Source: Leptodontidium sp. MPI-SDFR-AT-0119 (lineage: Eukaryota; Ascomycota; Leotiomycetes; Helotiales; Leptodontidiaceae). From it: a stretch of DNA of 64,000 nt. Positions 44,001 through 56,406 of this stretch are shown piece after piece; position 1 is the stretch's first letter; each line of letters opens with the position of its first letter. The DNA is taken from assembly GCA_020726505.1 (NCBI GenBank), contig JAHLEZ010000034.1:248001-312000 (forward strand), in the 5' to 3' direction. The translations under genes and the position numbers were made by a program. The notes under the pieces are model-generated. The model was not told the DNA's origin and searched no databases. It worked only from the letters and a program-made list of their open reading frames with translations.

Positions 44001-46556
44001 AAAACAATATACCCTTTATATAATAAATAAGGCAACTAGTTTTAGTGTGGCGAAACTACTCCGAAAGGCCCCTAGTTCCGCTACGACTTAGGCCACTTTT
44101 AACGCATTTAAGTTAATATAGATTAACACTTACCTAAGACCTCCGGATTTCGTCGTGTACGACTATAGTACTAATTTCAATTCTAAGGAGTTTCAGAGTA
44201 CACTCAAATCTATAGGTAACACCCCTAAGCTAGTACTTATTAAGGCACACTATTTAATTAGCAAAGTTAAGCGATATTACCGCTTACTACGCCGTGCCTA
44301 CGAAATCATCTCTAAAGAGTACCTTAAGTTAAGCGACGAAGACCGACTACAAATGGCAGTAAAAGTAGTAAACGATATAACTAGTCCTAATAAACTAATC
44401 CCTATACTACTTATTTTTGAGGCATACCCTAGAATAACAGAATTAAATCCCTTAAATCCGTTAGTCAAGTAACGTGCGGCTACGATCAAGAAAGCTATAA
44501 AGGAGGTACGGAAAATCCATATTATATACAAAGTCAGTAATACGTTAGCTATACGAAACGGCCTTAGAACTACTTATATTTACGGTCTTTACCTTAATAA
44601 TTAAGTTCTAATGTACTAAGAAGGTAAAGGATAAATAAGACCTTATGATTTCTTAGGTATAAAGGGAGAATTATATAAGATTGACATAGGAAATAAGAGA
44701 ATACGTATATTCCGATCGACTATAATTCGTCCTTTTAAGACAGACACTTTTAGCGTTAAACGACAAAAAGAAAACTTACTAAAGGATATCTATAAGTAAT
44801 ATTTAGGATCCTTGATTAGAAACATCACTAAAATAACACTGAATCCACCCCGAATCGCTATTTAAATTCTATTTACGAAACACTTACTAGATTTACTAAC
44901 TATCAATAACAATTATAATACTAAAGTGTTTATAACTAAAAAAGAGACAAGGAACTAAGAGCTATTTACTAAACTTCGCGCTAAAAGGAAGATTACAGCG
45001 CTTAGACTACTATTTTAGTAGTCTTAAAGGACAAAATACGAAGCACTTATTAAAAGGGGTATTTTTGTACTTATTTATAAGGACGACCTTAAAGTAAGAG
45101 GCCACTATATCTTTAAGTCAAGAATAGTAGACGAGGTTAAAGGCAAGGAGACGTTAGCTTTATATAAGAAGTCAAGGCTAGTAATTTAATACTTTAATAA
45201 TAAAGGGAAGAGAGAGATTTTGACTTAGTCTTTAACAATCTAACGATCTAACTAATAGTTACTTATATTTTTAGCCGCTGCTGTTAAGCACTTAAATCGC
45301 CTCCGAAACTAGTCTAAATCTCATTTAGCTATTAAGGACATTACTTAAGCTTACGTCTAAGTAAAAATAAGGCTTCTCCGGGACATTTTTACATGGCTAC
45401 TAGAAGAGATCGTAAGAGATTTCCCTCTTAACATAATATTTATAGTAATACTACTGTTATATAGTATACTTAAGTCCGGAAACTATTAGTTTAATATATA
45501 CTATAAACATTATATAAAGAACTTACAAATAGAAACGTCAACGTATAACTTATGCTTACTAATTAGTACTAAGGAAAGTTATAACTTTAAAGTCGTAGGA
45601 ATGTAGATAGACGACACATTGATTTTAGGAGATGAGGACTTCTTAGTAAGAGAATAGAATGAGATTATTAAGGCCAGTTTTCTGACGAAGCCGATACGAG
45701 TACTACTCCCTACTAAAACTATTACGTTTAATAAGTATATTATTTCTATAAACGGGGATAGCCTCTACATGTCTTAGAAGGGTCAAGGAGTAAGGCTAGA
45801 GCTAGTCGACGTAAGAAAAGAGGACTATAAGAAGGCCTATAGAGAGTAACGAGCTCGTGTGGCTTACCTTGCCACTATTTGTTAACTAGAAGTAATATTT
45901 AATCTCTCAGTCGCAGTATAACATTAGGATCCGACGGAAGACGACGTCAAGGCCTTAAACTTACGTCTTAAATAGTAAATAAACAACTTAGAGAGGGGAC
46001 TTTAATACGTACTAATTAACTTATAGTCTGCGAAAGTCTACGTTTTTATAGACAGTTCTTTTACTAATAATAAAGACTTAAGTTCATAAATAGGTTTCGT
46101 ATTAGTAATTAGTGCCGAAATAGTAAGGGATACGCAATTTACCTTAATTAGTAATATTATATATACTAACTTAACGAAATGTAAGAGAGTAACTCGTGTA
46201 GTACTCGCATTAAAGTTGTATACTATAATAGCTGGCATCGATATGTTAATCTCCCTTAATACTATTATTAATATAGTAACTAATAAGCTTAATATCCCGC
46301 GTCTTCTTACTATTATTTACACGGATTCTTTGTCCCTTTATAAGTATATTATCAAGCTCGGTACGACGAAAGAGAAGCGCCTAATAATCAATATTATAGC
46401 TATTCGTCAATTATACGAGTATAGAGAGCTAATAGAGGTTCGATAGATTAATAGCACTAATAATCCTGCCGACGTTATGACGAAGAGTACTCTGAATAAG
46501 GCTCTTTGGGATTTTATTAACACTAACATCCTTACTGTTAAGATAAAGGGTTAAGT
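41060..46556 (+). pseudogene. Copia A gag-pol, copy 2
   Basis: Integrase zinc region near 43750-43930 (EIRRLYKRFGHPL, MCKYC), integrase core 44155-44472 (YDYSTNFNSKEFQSTLKSIG, an open stretch of 105 codons), RT near 45260-45650, and RNase H with VYVFIDSSFTNNKDLSS (46040-46085), TKCKRVTRVVLALKLY (46170-46220) and YTDSLSLYKYIIKLGTTKEK (46320-46380), ending NPADVMTKSTLNKALWDF. Order integrase-RT-RNase H defines Ty1/copia. Many RIP-type stops elsewhere. Confidence 0.88.
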
Positions 46557-46885
46557 TTAACGGTTAACCGGAGTTAATTTAGACTAATAACGGAGGGGTT
46601 TCTTACACTCGTTAATTTTTTTTATATATTTCCTTATAACTCTTATTTATTAATTTATTACTTGTGATTATTTTTATATTTAATTAATTTACGAAGTCAG
46701 AAACGCATTCGATTTGGTTTTAAATACCCTTTAATTTAAAGTACTAACGGGCGGCCTTATGACGACACTCTAATAGGGACAAACTGCCGGTTTTATTATA
46801 GGGGGCTACTCTTATATAATAATATAAAGAAAGTGCCGCCACGAAAAACTTACTATAAAGCTAATCCGAAATAGGGCCGAATCTT

Positions 46886-47660
46886 CTACGTATATATATT
46901 AAGGAGAGGTTCTTCTTCTTCCCCCTCTTCCTCCCTTGCGCTATAGCGGCGACTTCGGCGGAGACGCTTAGTAAGAGTATCGTCCTCACTACTGTCCTCC
47001 TTATTACGCTTAGTGGCGGCAGAGGAGACAACGGTGAGGAGTTAGTTTAAGACTAGTACCGTCTCTTACGGTATAAAGTGTTAATACTTGGGAGCCTTAA
47101 TATTAAAAAGGAATAAAGGGGTTAACTTACTACTTGTGAGTTAGCTAGGCCAGCGATTTCTTGGCGTATAACACGCGTTTCCTTTAATAACGCTAGCGAC
47201 AACTCCCTAGTAGTCTTTAGTACGCTAGTAGCGGCGACTAATAACGCCGAATTAATTAATTTAGTAGTAATAACGATAGCTTCTTTATCTTTCGCCTCGA
47301 GGGCGGCAACTAAACGAAGGTACTCTTCGGTAATAAACTATAGAATCTATTATATGTCAATAACTGTATATCTAGAGTAGTTTCGGCGAGGATTCGAATA
47401 CGATTTAGAATAAGGAAAAGAAATAGAAATACTTACTAAGTTACACTAAGACTTCTTTTTTACGTAGTACGCGCATTTCTTATTCTTAAGATTATTAAAG
47501 GCACATTCGTAAGACGGATTCTTTGCGAGGAGGCGGACGCACCGAATGTAGTATTTGTAGTAGGCGAGGTCGAGCGCTCCTGTAAGTATTAGTATAAGCA
47601 CTATTTTTAGTTAATATATTGTTTCCCTACTGAACTATTTCTAAAAAGTATATTTACTTT
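46886..47660 (-). pseudogene. Antisense cysteine-rich ORF of copia A (copy 2)
   Basis: Reverse complement encodes EEYLRLVAALEAKDKEAIVI, AATSVLKTTRELSLALLK, IRQEIAGLANS and KRLRRSRRYSAREEEGEEE, matching copy 1 with conservative substitutions. Stop at 46886-46888. Conservation in both copies shows it was part of the element before RIP. The Cys-rich N-terminus lies near 47450-47600. Confidence 0.62.
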
Positions 47661-48048
47661 TAAGTTGTTTATTTGATTTAATATAATCTTCTCAGAAATG
47701 TCAGTTTTTAAGTTATATTAAGCGAATTAAAGAGATTAGAAAGTAATATACGTATAGTAGTTATATATGTATTAGTTAAAGGAGACTCCAAATCTTTAGG
47801 GGAAAGCGATATATATATATCTATTATATTATATAATACTAAGGGTTCCTATTATTATTAGTTCTCGCTTAGCTTCGCTATTGCACTTTACTATATTCGG
47901 ACCCCTTTCGGGGCACTTTCGGGACACTATTAAGCCGGAATCAGACGCTATTAGATACTCTGTCATTTTATTTATTATTTCTTATATATTACTTATTATT
48001 TACTTCTACGTGTATTAGAAATAGTTTTTCTAAAAGAAGTTTTGCCGG

Positions 48049-48305
48049 TGTTAGTCTATAGGTCCTTATATAAGTATACTTCGATTTAGAAAAAGGGGTG
48101 CGGGTTAAAGTCAGGAGTTAAAGCTTAGTCGGACTAGTTTCGGTGGAGATTTGGTGGGGTTTCGTAATATATAGTCTAGCTCTCCTCGCACTCTCTTAGA
48201 AGATACATAGATTTTTAAACTAATTATTTATTACTTTGTCACTATACTCGCATTAGAATATATTCACACATGCGGCGTGGTACATGAACCAGTACTGCAC
48301 CGACA
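48049..48305 (+). repeat. 3' LTR of copia A copy 2
   Basis: Outer (right) end preserved (CATGCGGCGTGGTACATGAACC region), inner end TpA-converted. Confidence 0.9.
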
Positions 48306-51300
48306 AAAAACCTACATTAACAGTATAAGCTTTATTAATTTAGCTTCGGTTTCTTTTATAACTCTCTAATAGTCTTTAAATTCTAGGTTTTTGATTTCAA
48401 GCTTTACGTCGGCCTTAAACTGCTCTCCGAATTAATAATCTATTAGATCCTTCTAGGACCTTGGCTCTTTTGGAGTGTCTTTCTAATAAACTCGAGGTAG
48501 CTCTGTTTTTAAAGTACTTAAGCTAAAGTCTAGTATTGAAATCTTCTTCGCTTCCTTTAATTTAAGAAGAATTACTATAAGAATCACACTATATAATATA
48601 ATAAGCTCTTTACCCCCTTAATCCTTAAATAAATAAAGATTTATAAAAGAAGTGTTAAAATACTTAGGGATTGCCTAAGTAAAATCGATCGTTTCTGCGC
48701 TTTATACTATCTTTATAAAGCTTATAGTTATAAGAATTAATAGATTGACTCTAGCGATTCGATTACTCCTGTATTAATTATGTGCTCCTTTTCGCAGTAG
48801 TTTACTTACTCTTAACGAAGCTCCGGCTATTTAATTACTCTTATATTAGGGCTAAGCTCCCTTTAGTTTTAACTAGCGCTTTTTCTTAACTAGAGAGGCC
48901 TCTCTAATTCCGATTCGCTTAGCTGGTTCATTCTTACTTAATTTTATAAGAGAGGCTTTATCTACGGCGAGTACTATTAGCTCACTTATATGCGCGGGGG
49001 CTTTATCTACTACTTAAGTAGGGGCTTCTTCTATTATAATAGGGGGAATATATACTAGAGTCACTACTTATAAATAAGTACGATTCTTTAGTATAATAAT
49101 TACGGGCATACTAGCGCTCTCTTTAGGCGGAAGTATACTCGCACGAGGTAGTTCATCTGTAGTTAAATCCGCAAGAGGCATTTGAGAGACACTAGAGCTT
49201 TAAACTAGAAGTAATATATTCTCTAAAGACTAAAGTCCAAGACTTCTTTGAGCTTACAGTAAATTTACTTTCTTTATCACCCCCGAGTTTAAGAGGCCAA
49301 GAGCACCGCTCGGCTCTTCGAGAGCTTTAGTTTCTGTTAAGTTTATATTAAATAGTCCGATTTCCTTAAGGATTAATTTAACGTCTTAAATCTCGTCTTC
49401 TTTAATAGCTTCTATTACGTCTTTAGCTTTAGAAACGAGCTGGCCGGCCTGTTTCTTGTACTCGGCTGAATTAAAGAAGACGTTCTCGTCGAAGGTCACA
49501 TTCCGTGAAATAATAACTTAGTGTAAAATTAATACTTAAATCTTATATATATTACTAGTAACGTAACTAACAAGATAATTAATGTGAGCTCTAGGGAGTA
49601 CTTTAAATACTCGTTTATTGTTTCCTACTTCCTGATCCTTAATTAAAGGGTAAGCTCGCGATCCGTAAGTGTATATCCCATTCTAGTCCGGCCGAAGGTT
49701 TATAGTTAATTTCTTGACTATAACTAGGTCGTAGAAGCGGAAATAATCGCGAAACTAAGTATTAAGGGTCTCGTTAGGCGATTTCTAGCCTCGACTCTCT
49801 AGCGGGCTTATGTTATATAAAAACGCTACCGCTTAAGTAATTTCTAGCTAAAGAGCTTCCGGGAGGCCTGCAGCTACTCGCATTGTGATTGACTTTTCGA
49901 TAATTTCCTTTCCGGCACACTTTAAGAGACTATTTAATTCGTGAATATAAGTCGGACTTAATTCGATTTAAATACTTTATTATTAAGTCCACTTTTAGTA
50001 TCTCGATATATTATAAGGAGGGATTATTACTTTCTCGTTGTCGTGCTTTAAAATACAGATATAAAGGCCGTACTTCCGTTTAATCTAATTGTTAATAAAT
50101 TACAGGATTTCTAATATTACTGTTAATGATTTATTTAGAGTTAAGAAAATAAGGATTTTTTTACTATACTCGTCTTTAATAACGAGTAACTAATTAGAAC
50201 TGTCGTAACTAAGGTCGTAGTCGAAAAGGTCTCACGCAAGTCTCTAAAATAGTCGTGGAGATACGTTCTCTAAGGGCCTTCGAGAATTAATATTTATAAC
50301 TCGAGTTATAAAGTAATACTCGCATTTAACTCTACTTATTCCCTTGATTTTAACGTTCTTAGTATTCTCTACTAATATATAAAGAGCCTTAAGGCCAAGG
50401 TGCCCTGCTCTCGTATACTATACTTCTTCTAAATCTGTGCGTGGCTTAAAGTAATCTCTCGATCTCTTAAAGGGTCTTAGTGTGCGCGTAAGGGTAGGAT
50501 ATAATAATATATTAATATTACTTAATAAAATAAATAGAATAAAGTAATTTGAAGTGTTTTTATATTTAAAGAAAACTAGTTAATACTTCCGAACTAAAGT
50601 GCGCATAATATTACTATTAATAAGCTCCCTAAGACATAAAGTTACGTCAAAACTATTAATCTATAGCCTTATGTTTAAGAGCCTTGCCTTTAAGATAATA
50701 TTAATATAAAAACCTTTAATAACTGCCATATTCGTGAGCTCTAAATCGATTATACTTCCTAGAGTAATAAGCGCGTTCTTTAAAAGACGACGACCTCTAT
50801 TAATAACAGGTAAACTAAATGTGCCAGCTTCGACTACGTCCTCGTGACTTGACGGAATAAAAGAGCCTAAGACTAAAAGAGACTTGTTATTAACTACGTA
50901 TATAGTACTATAGTTGTCGAGAAGAGTACTTTAGTAGAGCGGATGTTGGCCGTTATTAAGCGCGAATATACCGAGGGTTTAAAGAGCTAAAGAGTCTATA
51001 GTGACGTACATAATCTTTGAAACAAGTCTATTAGAGGTTTTAGGGATCTTAGCTCTTGCCTTACTCGGCTCTTTAGCTAAAACGGTCTTACGTAAAGCAC
51101 TCCACTCCGGTTTATTTACTTCTTTTCGAATAAGCTCGGCTTAATTAGGAGTCACTCGGTACTTTCCGGTGGTTTAACTATAAAGTGCGGCCTTAAGACG
51201 GTTATAAGTAGTCGGTTTCTAATAGTATTTAGAATTTAGATCTAAGAAAGCGATTATATAAGGGCACTTGTGGTACTCCCTATCTCGTCTACTGCTAAGG

Positions 51301-52127
51301 GTTATAAAAATACCGTTTCCGAGGTAAAGGCCGTACTTTTTAGTAGACTTTACGTCTTTTATAACTCGCTAAAACTATAATCCGTAGTATAATAAGGAGT
51401 ATTTCGGTTCCCTAACTTCTGTCTAGCTTCCGAGCACCTAGTCCTCTATAATAAGCTCGTCTTTGTAGTTCTTAGCGAAAATAGGGTCCTATTTGGCTCC
51501 GACAGCGTTTAGGAACCTTTCCGTGGCAAGGGGTCCTAAAACGAGCTCAGAACCGGCTAATTTACACTCGTAGTAAGACAGGAACCAGTTTTAGCACCAA
51601 GTTATAACATTAATACGACCGTTGTAAGCTTATTATATTAAGAGAGAATAAGTCAATTCGATGTCGCGCAGGTTAGTAGCCTTAGAGGGGGCGCAATACT
51701 AGCGAAGCTCCCGTACGATCTTCTAAATAATATAAGTGCGCTCGTTGACCTAAGTCAAGGAAATGATCTCGAAGAGTAAGGGGTTAATATAATTAATAAC
51801 CCAAGTATAAAGTTAATTGTATTTAGTAACTACGTTACTCCAGTCGCTCTTCTCGATAATAAAGACCTTAAAGGCTCTATTGTATTCAGATTCGACTACG
51901 GAAAAGAGTATTACTAGTGCGCCGTCTAATCGTTTTACATTTTTCTTTTAAAGAAACTCAGTCTCTATGTTAAAAACTAGTAGATTTATTATAAGAGACG
52001 GAACATTAGGTCTATTAAGGTCGACGAGCGGCTAAAGGCCTTTATTGTGCGCTTGAGCTTGAAATTCGGTGTTGAATTTAGTCCAGCCCTTCCGGTCCTT
52101 GATGCGGTCGCTCCTGGAGTCGGCCAT
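48306..52127 (-). pseudogene. Copia B gag and integrase part
   Basis: Starts with ATG at 52127: MADSRSDRIKDRKGWTKFNT, then EFQAQAHNKGL and a TAG. The rest, down to the nested element at 48305, is RIP-destroyed gag, protease and integrase of the copia order. Only short blocks are readable. Confidence 0.7.
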
Positions 52128-52258
52128 AATTGATTTCCTAGAAATAGAGCGTAAGTAAAGACGTGCGGTAATCGTTAGAGAGAATAGAGAAGAAGATATA
52201 GAGTAGTATTCTACTAAGCATGAATTGTCGGGGCTCTGAGAGTTATGTGGCTCTTAAC

Positions 52259-52476
52259 TATCACGTAAAATACTAAAAGAATAGAGAAGTGAGAATTAGT
52301 AAAGTAGTAGGGAGCAAAAGATTAATTAAGAAGTGCTTTGCCCTCTCGTTAAGAGGGGGAAAGCTAGCTATATATATATAAAGTAGGTAAGTTTAGCTAG
52401 TTGTGGGTGTGCAGGAAGCACACCTAGCCGTTCAGTGGGCTCGCGTAAGAGGTGCCGCTAACCATGTACCGTGACA
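52259..52476 (-). repeat. 5' LTR of copia B
   Basis: 218 bp; its outer (right) end is the better preserved (GGCTCGCGTAAGAGGTGCCG region). Confidence 0.9.
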
Positions 52477-52616
52477 AAAAGCGTACTTAATTACAAGATG
52501 CCGGGGATATAAATTAAAGTATTAATAATAATAGACTATTAAGACACTAGTAAAAAGCTTAAGTTCCGCAAGATCTTACTATTCGTGTTAAGATTATAAA
52601 AATCTATCATAATAAT

Positions 52617-53048
52617 TGTCGCGCACTAGCGCAGTTCTTTGGTTTAGTGCATGCTTACTTAAGTATTCCAGGTATATAAACCCAGTCTCCAGCTTCTCTC
52701 TTTAAGAGGATAACGCTCAATTTAATTAATCTTTAAACACACTTTCCAACCTCCAACTGATCGTAGAATCTTTTAAACCCCTGAACCTCTGCTCTTCTTC
52801 TATACGACAATAATCTAATTATAGGCCATTTTAATTATAATAAAATACTAAAGCTATGGTATAGACGAATAGTAAAGGTTCAGGGGTTTAAAAGATTCTA
52901 CGATTAGATGAGAGTTTAGAAAGTATATTTAAAAATTAATTAAATTAAGCGTTATCTTCTTAAAGAAAGGAGATAAAGATTAAGTTTATATACCTGGAAT
53001 ACTTACGCAAGTATATACTAAACTAAGAAACTACGCTAATGCGCAACA
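52617..53048. mobile_element. Foldback / MITE-like element with long inverted arms
   Basis: Left arm 52617-52788 and right arm 52876-53048 are reverse complements, about 172 nt each, around an 87-nt loop. Outer ends TGTCGCGCACTAGCGCAG and CTACGCTAATGCGCAACA; shared blocks AAGTATTCCAGGTATATAAA, AATTTAATTAAT and GTAGAATCTTTTAAACCCCT. The right arm has more TpA changes. No transposase. The transcript or single strand would form a large hairpin. Confidence 0.8.
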
Positions 53049-54990
53049 GCAAATATAATTTATAAGTGTCACGTTTAAACATAAGGATATTAGTAAGAGA
53101 AAACGACTCCCTTAGTACCGGATGTAGTTTATAAAACTAAAATTACTCTTAAAGAGGGGTATTAAGAATACTATTATTTATAAAGTATAGTATTATTAAA
53201 AATAAAAACATACTAAATAAAGGTAAATATAAAGTATCCGGGTTTACCTTTAGTAATACTTAAGCTTACCTTATATCTCCTTCGTATTGTTTTAATTCAA
53301 GCTACTCTTATATATAATTAAGAACTTAAGTTATAATTATAAATCTTATCAGAGCCTTTATTCTTTTAATCTTTGTAAATGCTTATTTATATTATAAAGA
53401 AGTTAATAAGATACTTATCCCAGAGTTCAGGATCGCTAAAGGAACCGATCCCGATGTTCTTTAAAATAATTATAATAGATTTAATAGGTAGCTTATTTTA
53501 ATTCTTTGTACTTGTATATTAATACGTTAAATAATGCTCTCAAAGTAAATAATTGTGATAAAGGTTCTCGAAAGTTAATGTTCTCAGCCGTATAAATAAT
53601 TATTATGACTTTTTTTTTATTCTTATAAAGAGTTTTAGTAGTAATACTAAAGCGGTCTTTATTATATTACTTAAAATAAGGATAATCTTTTTGGCTTTTA
53701 TCCGATCCTCAATATATCGGTACTATATATCGGTACTATTAAGGTATAATGCGTTTTTATCGTTCTATTGCGATGCTCTCAGATCTACGAATTAGGATAC
53801 ATAGCCGCTATATATCAAGCATAATACTAACCTTATATAAGAGATAATCTCTTAGGCCGCTAATTGCCTTAGCTAAGAAGGCGACTTATTATCTATAAAA
53901 ATCATAAATTACTATTATATTTAATGTTAAGAAATAATTTAAAATATTTAAGGTAGTAAAAAAAATGTAATATATAATATCTCCTTTATATAAGCAATGG
54001 CTTATATTTTATCTTAGGCTATCGTCGTTATCTTTAATCTAGTACTACCCTTTATTCGGTGTTAGCATATATAAGAAAGATTAGTTAATTAATTATTTTA
54101 TTTATACTTTAATATTACTTACTACTAAACCAGTGTTACTAACATTAGTGAATCAAATGTATTCGCTTAATCACTAGCCCTTGTTACTACGCCCTGGCTC
54201 TGCACCCTGGCTCTGTATCCTATTACCCTTGTGCCCCCGCTCGCCATCTTATTAACCCCTTATCTATTCCCTATTAAACTAGCAATTAAATATACTAATA
54301 TGCCTGTTTTTATCGCCAAAAGATTATTAGACGTGGCGAACTAGTTTTAATCGATTTATAAATGTCTTATAACCCTTGTCTTTTTAAAAAGGTTTACTAG
54401 TAGATTAAATAATATTATACTTGGTTTGTTAAACCACTTCGTTAAGCCTAGATAAATAATTAAAGTAATAACTTATATTCTTTAGCGAGATTTTGTTTAT
54501 TATCCTAGAAATTACTACTTTATTAATTTAAGTAGGATTATTAATAATACTTAAAATATTCTAGTTTATTTATATATCTTTGTTCGTGATTATAAAGTAA
54601 TTATAGGTCTAATTAAGGTAGAAGATGCTTTACCTAAGGACTCTAGGAATTTAGAAGGTAGTATACTTTAAAGTGCTTTTCCCTAAAGATCGAGTATAGT
54701 AGCATACGTGTAGGGCAACTAGTAATAAGAAACGGACGATCTTGCTATATTACTATTTACGGAAACAATTCTCCCCACCGATTATGCGTGGCTCTGATAG
54801 AGTAACATTTAATATTATATCCTTAAGCTCGAAAGGTAATTTAGGAAAGTGAACAAAACTCCGAAGTACTCCTAATAATATAATTGAAGTTTACCTGTAG
54901 ATGTTGTCGCCACAAAATTTGCCGGTCTTTTAGTGCTTTAATACATAACTTAGTACTGGGCTAGATACCCTGGGAAATATTTTTTGGCAT
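53049..54990. other. RIP-type AT-rich sequence, unassigned repeats
   Basis: No gene recognised. A short direct repeat (ATATCGGTACTAT twice) is at 53715-53740. The stretch 54150-54300 is less AT-rich, with CCCTGGCTCTG twice, and may be the end of another element. Confidence 0.45.
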
Positions 54991-56406
54991 TAATTATTTA
55001 AAGACTGCCTCGTAAGTAGAAATATGCTAATATTGGCGTCTATTTGTGGGTTTGTCACGTGTTTCTTCATTAGCACTTGCCTGACAAGGACCGGTTCTGG
55101 CTCTAAAGCCTAAACTTAGAACTATATAATTGGCAAGGTTTCAATTGCCGTAATACGTCTATTTGAGCCCTAAGCGACTTTTTTGGTTCCTGTATAGTGG
55201 CAGCGATATATTTTTAGATTTGAGGCACGAACTTGTTCCCTTCCTCGTCGCTCCTAAGGACAATAAAAGACAAACGAATATCTAGTGTAATAGATCAAAA
55301 GGTTAATAACGCGATAGATAACGCGACCGCCATATCTTTTTGCGACTTACTATGGCTATTCTCACGTTTATTTAAACAGAGGTTTTATGCCTTTCTTGCC
55401 ATCGGCTACGCCTTCAAAAATAGAAGTTGTACATAGTATGTACGTATAGTGTCAGTGTTTGGAAGTTCCTTCGAATTGGCGCTGGTGCTGACTTAGTAAG
55501 AGCTTCATTCTATACTATCTGCCCTCTCTATCTCGAGAGGGCGAGCTTAAATAGCGATTCTGACGAGGATACTAGTGATTAGGACAGTACTGACAAAGTA
55601 CGTAGCTTGGTAATATTAAAACCTATGCTTGATATAATAAACGAGGTTTATAACCGGAATGACATTGTAATTGTCACACCGTTTAAGACGGTTGAGGCGT
55701 ACTTAGAAAAAGTGTACCCACTAATTGAAGTTGGCAGGAATGTGCAAACTATTATCTACGGGGTGTGATGATCTCAACTCAAGTTATAGAGCTTTCAGGA
55801 AATCATTTAAAATTCGAATTGTCTACTTTTGTGCTTTCATACTTATACAAATGTAAGAAATCCAGACCTTATAGTGACTATCGTAAACGCCAGGATCAAC
55901 GACGCAGACTCAATGAGGAGGCCTGTGGGAGATCCCAACCCCGAGGATAATAGTTGAGTTCTTGATGCCTCTTTTATCTGAGGTAGCAAAACTGGACCTA
56001 GTTCCTACAACCTCAACTAACCAGTCTAAATTTCTGCAATATTAATAATAGCTCTCCTCACTATGAACCTTCTTTAACATCACCCCTCCTTGACCATCAC
56101 CCCTTTCGTCAGTATCAACCCTCCTAATAACGACTGTTTAGTCGCGCCTCGATGTAGGAAATTCTTCAAAAATAATAACATTCTGCCCCCTACACCCCGT
56201 ACTTCATCCTCGAGGAGCAATATAAAGCTTTTTAGAAAACACAACCTTTCATCCATATCCTTACGAAGGGATTCCTTATGGATATCTGGGCTATACTTAC
56301 TTCCACTCATCTCCTTTTCATCTTGCCACACTTAAACTCTAAGAAACAGTCGACCTCAAATGAGCACATGTTAGGTATCCCTACAAATCCAATATTTGGA
56401 ATTCTC
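54991..56406. other. Transition zone with unassigned reading frames
   Basis: Base composition returns to moderate. Plus-strand frames at 55233-55436 and about 55550-55770 (SDSDEDTSD followed after a stop by KPMLDIINEVYNRNDIVIVT) look like pieces of an old coding sequence, but no family is recognised. 56080-56406 holds the presumed 3' UTR of the fusion gene. Confidence 0.35.

Larger units (their letters stand above)
40763..48305 (+). mobile_element. Ty1/copia element family A, copy 2, nested in copia B
   Basis: LTRs of 257 bp at 40763-41019 and 48049-48305; target duplication AAAAA at 40758-40762 and 48306-48310. Same family as 24014-31544 but inverted. Its plus strand carries pol, with the antisense Cys-rich frame at 46886-47660 before the 3' LTR. 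Different target duplications show the two copies inserted independently. Confidence 0.93.
37792..52476 (-). mobile_element. Ty1/copia element family B with nested copia A
   Basis: LTRs of 218 bp at 37792-38009 and 52259-52476 begin TATCACGTA and end GTGACA or ATGACA (on the minus strand TGTCACGG...TACGTGATA). Target duplication AAAAG at 37787-37791 and 52477-52481. Pol is on the minus strand. Copia A copy 2 (40763-48305) is inserted in the RT region, leaving about 7.1 kb of element B, a normal copia length. It lies 38 bp from the gypsy element. Confidence 0.93.
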
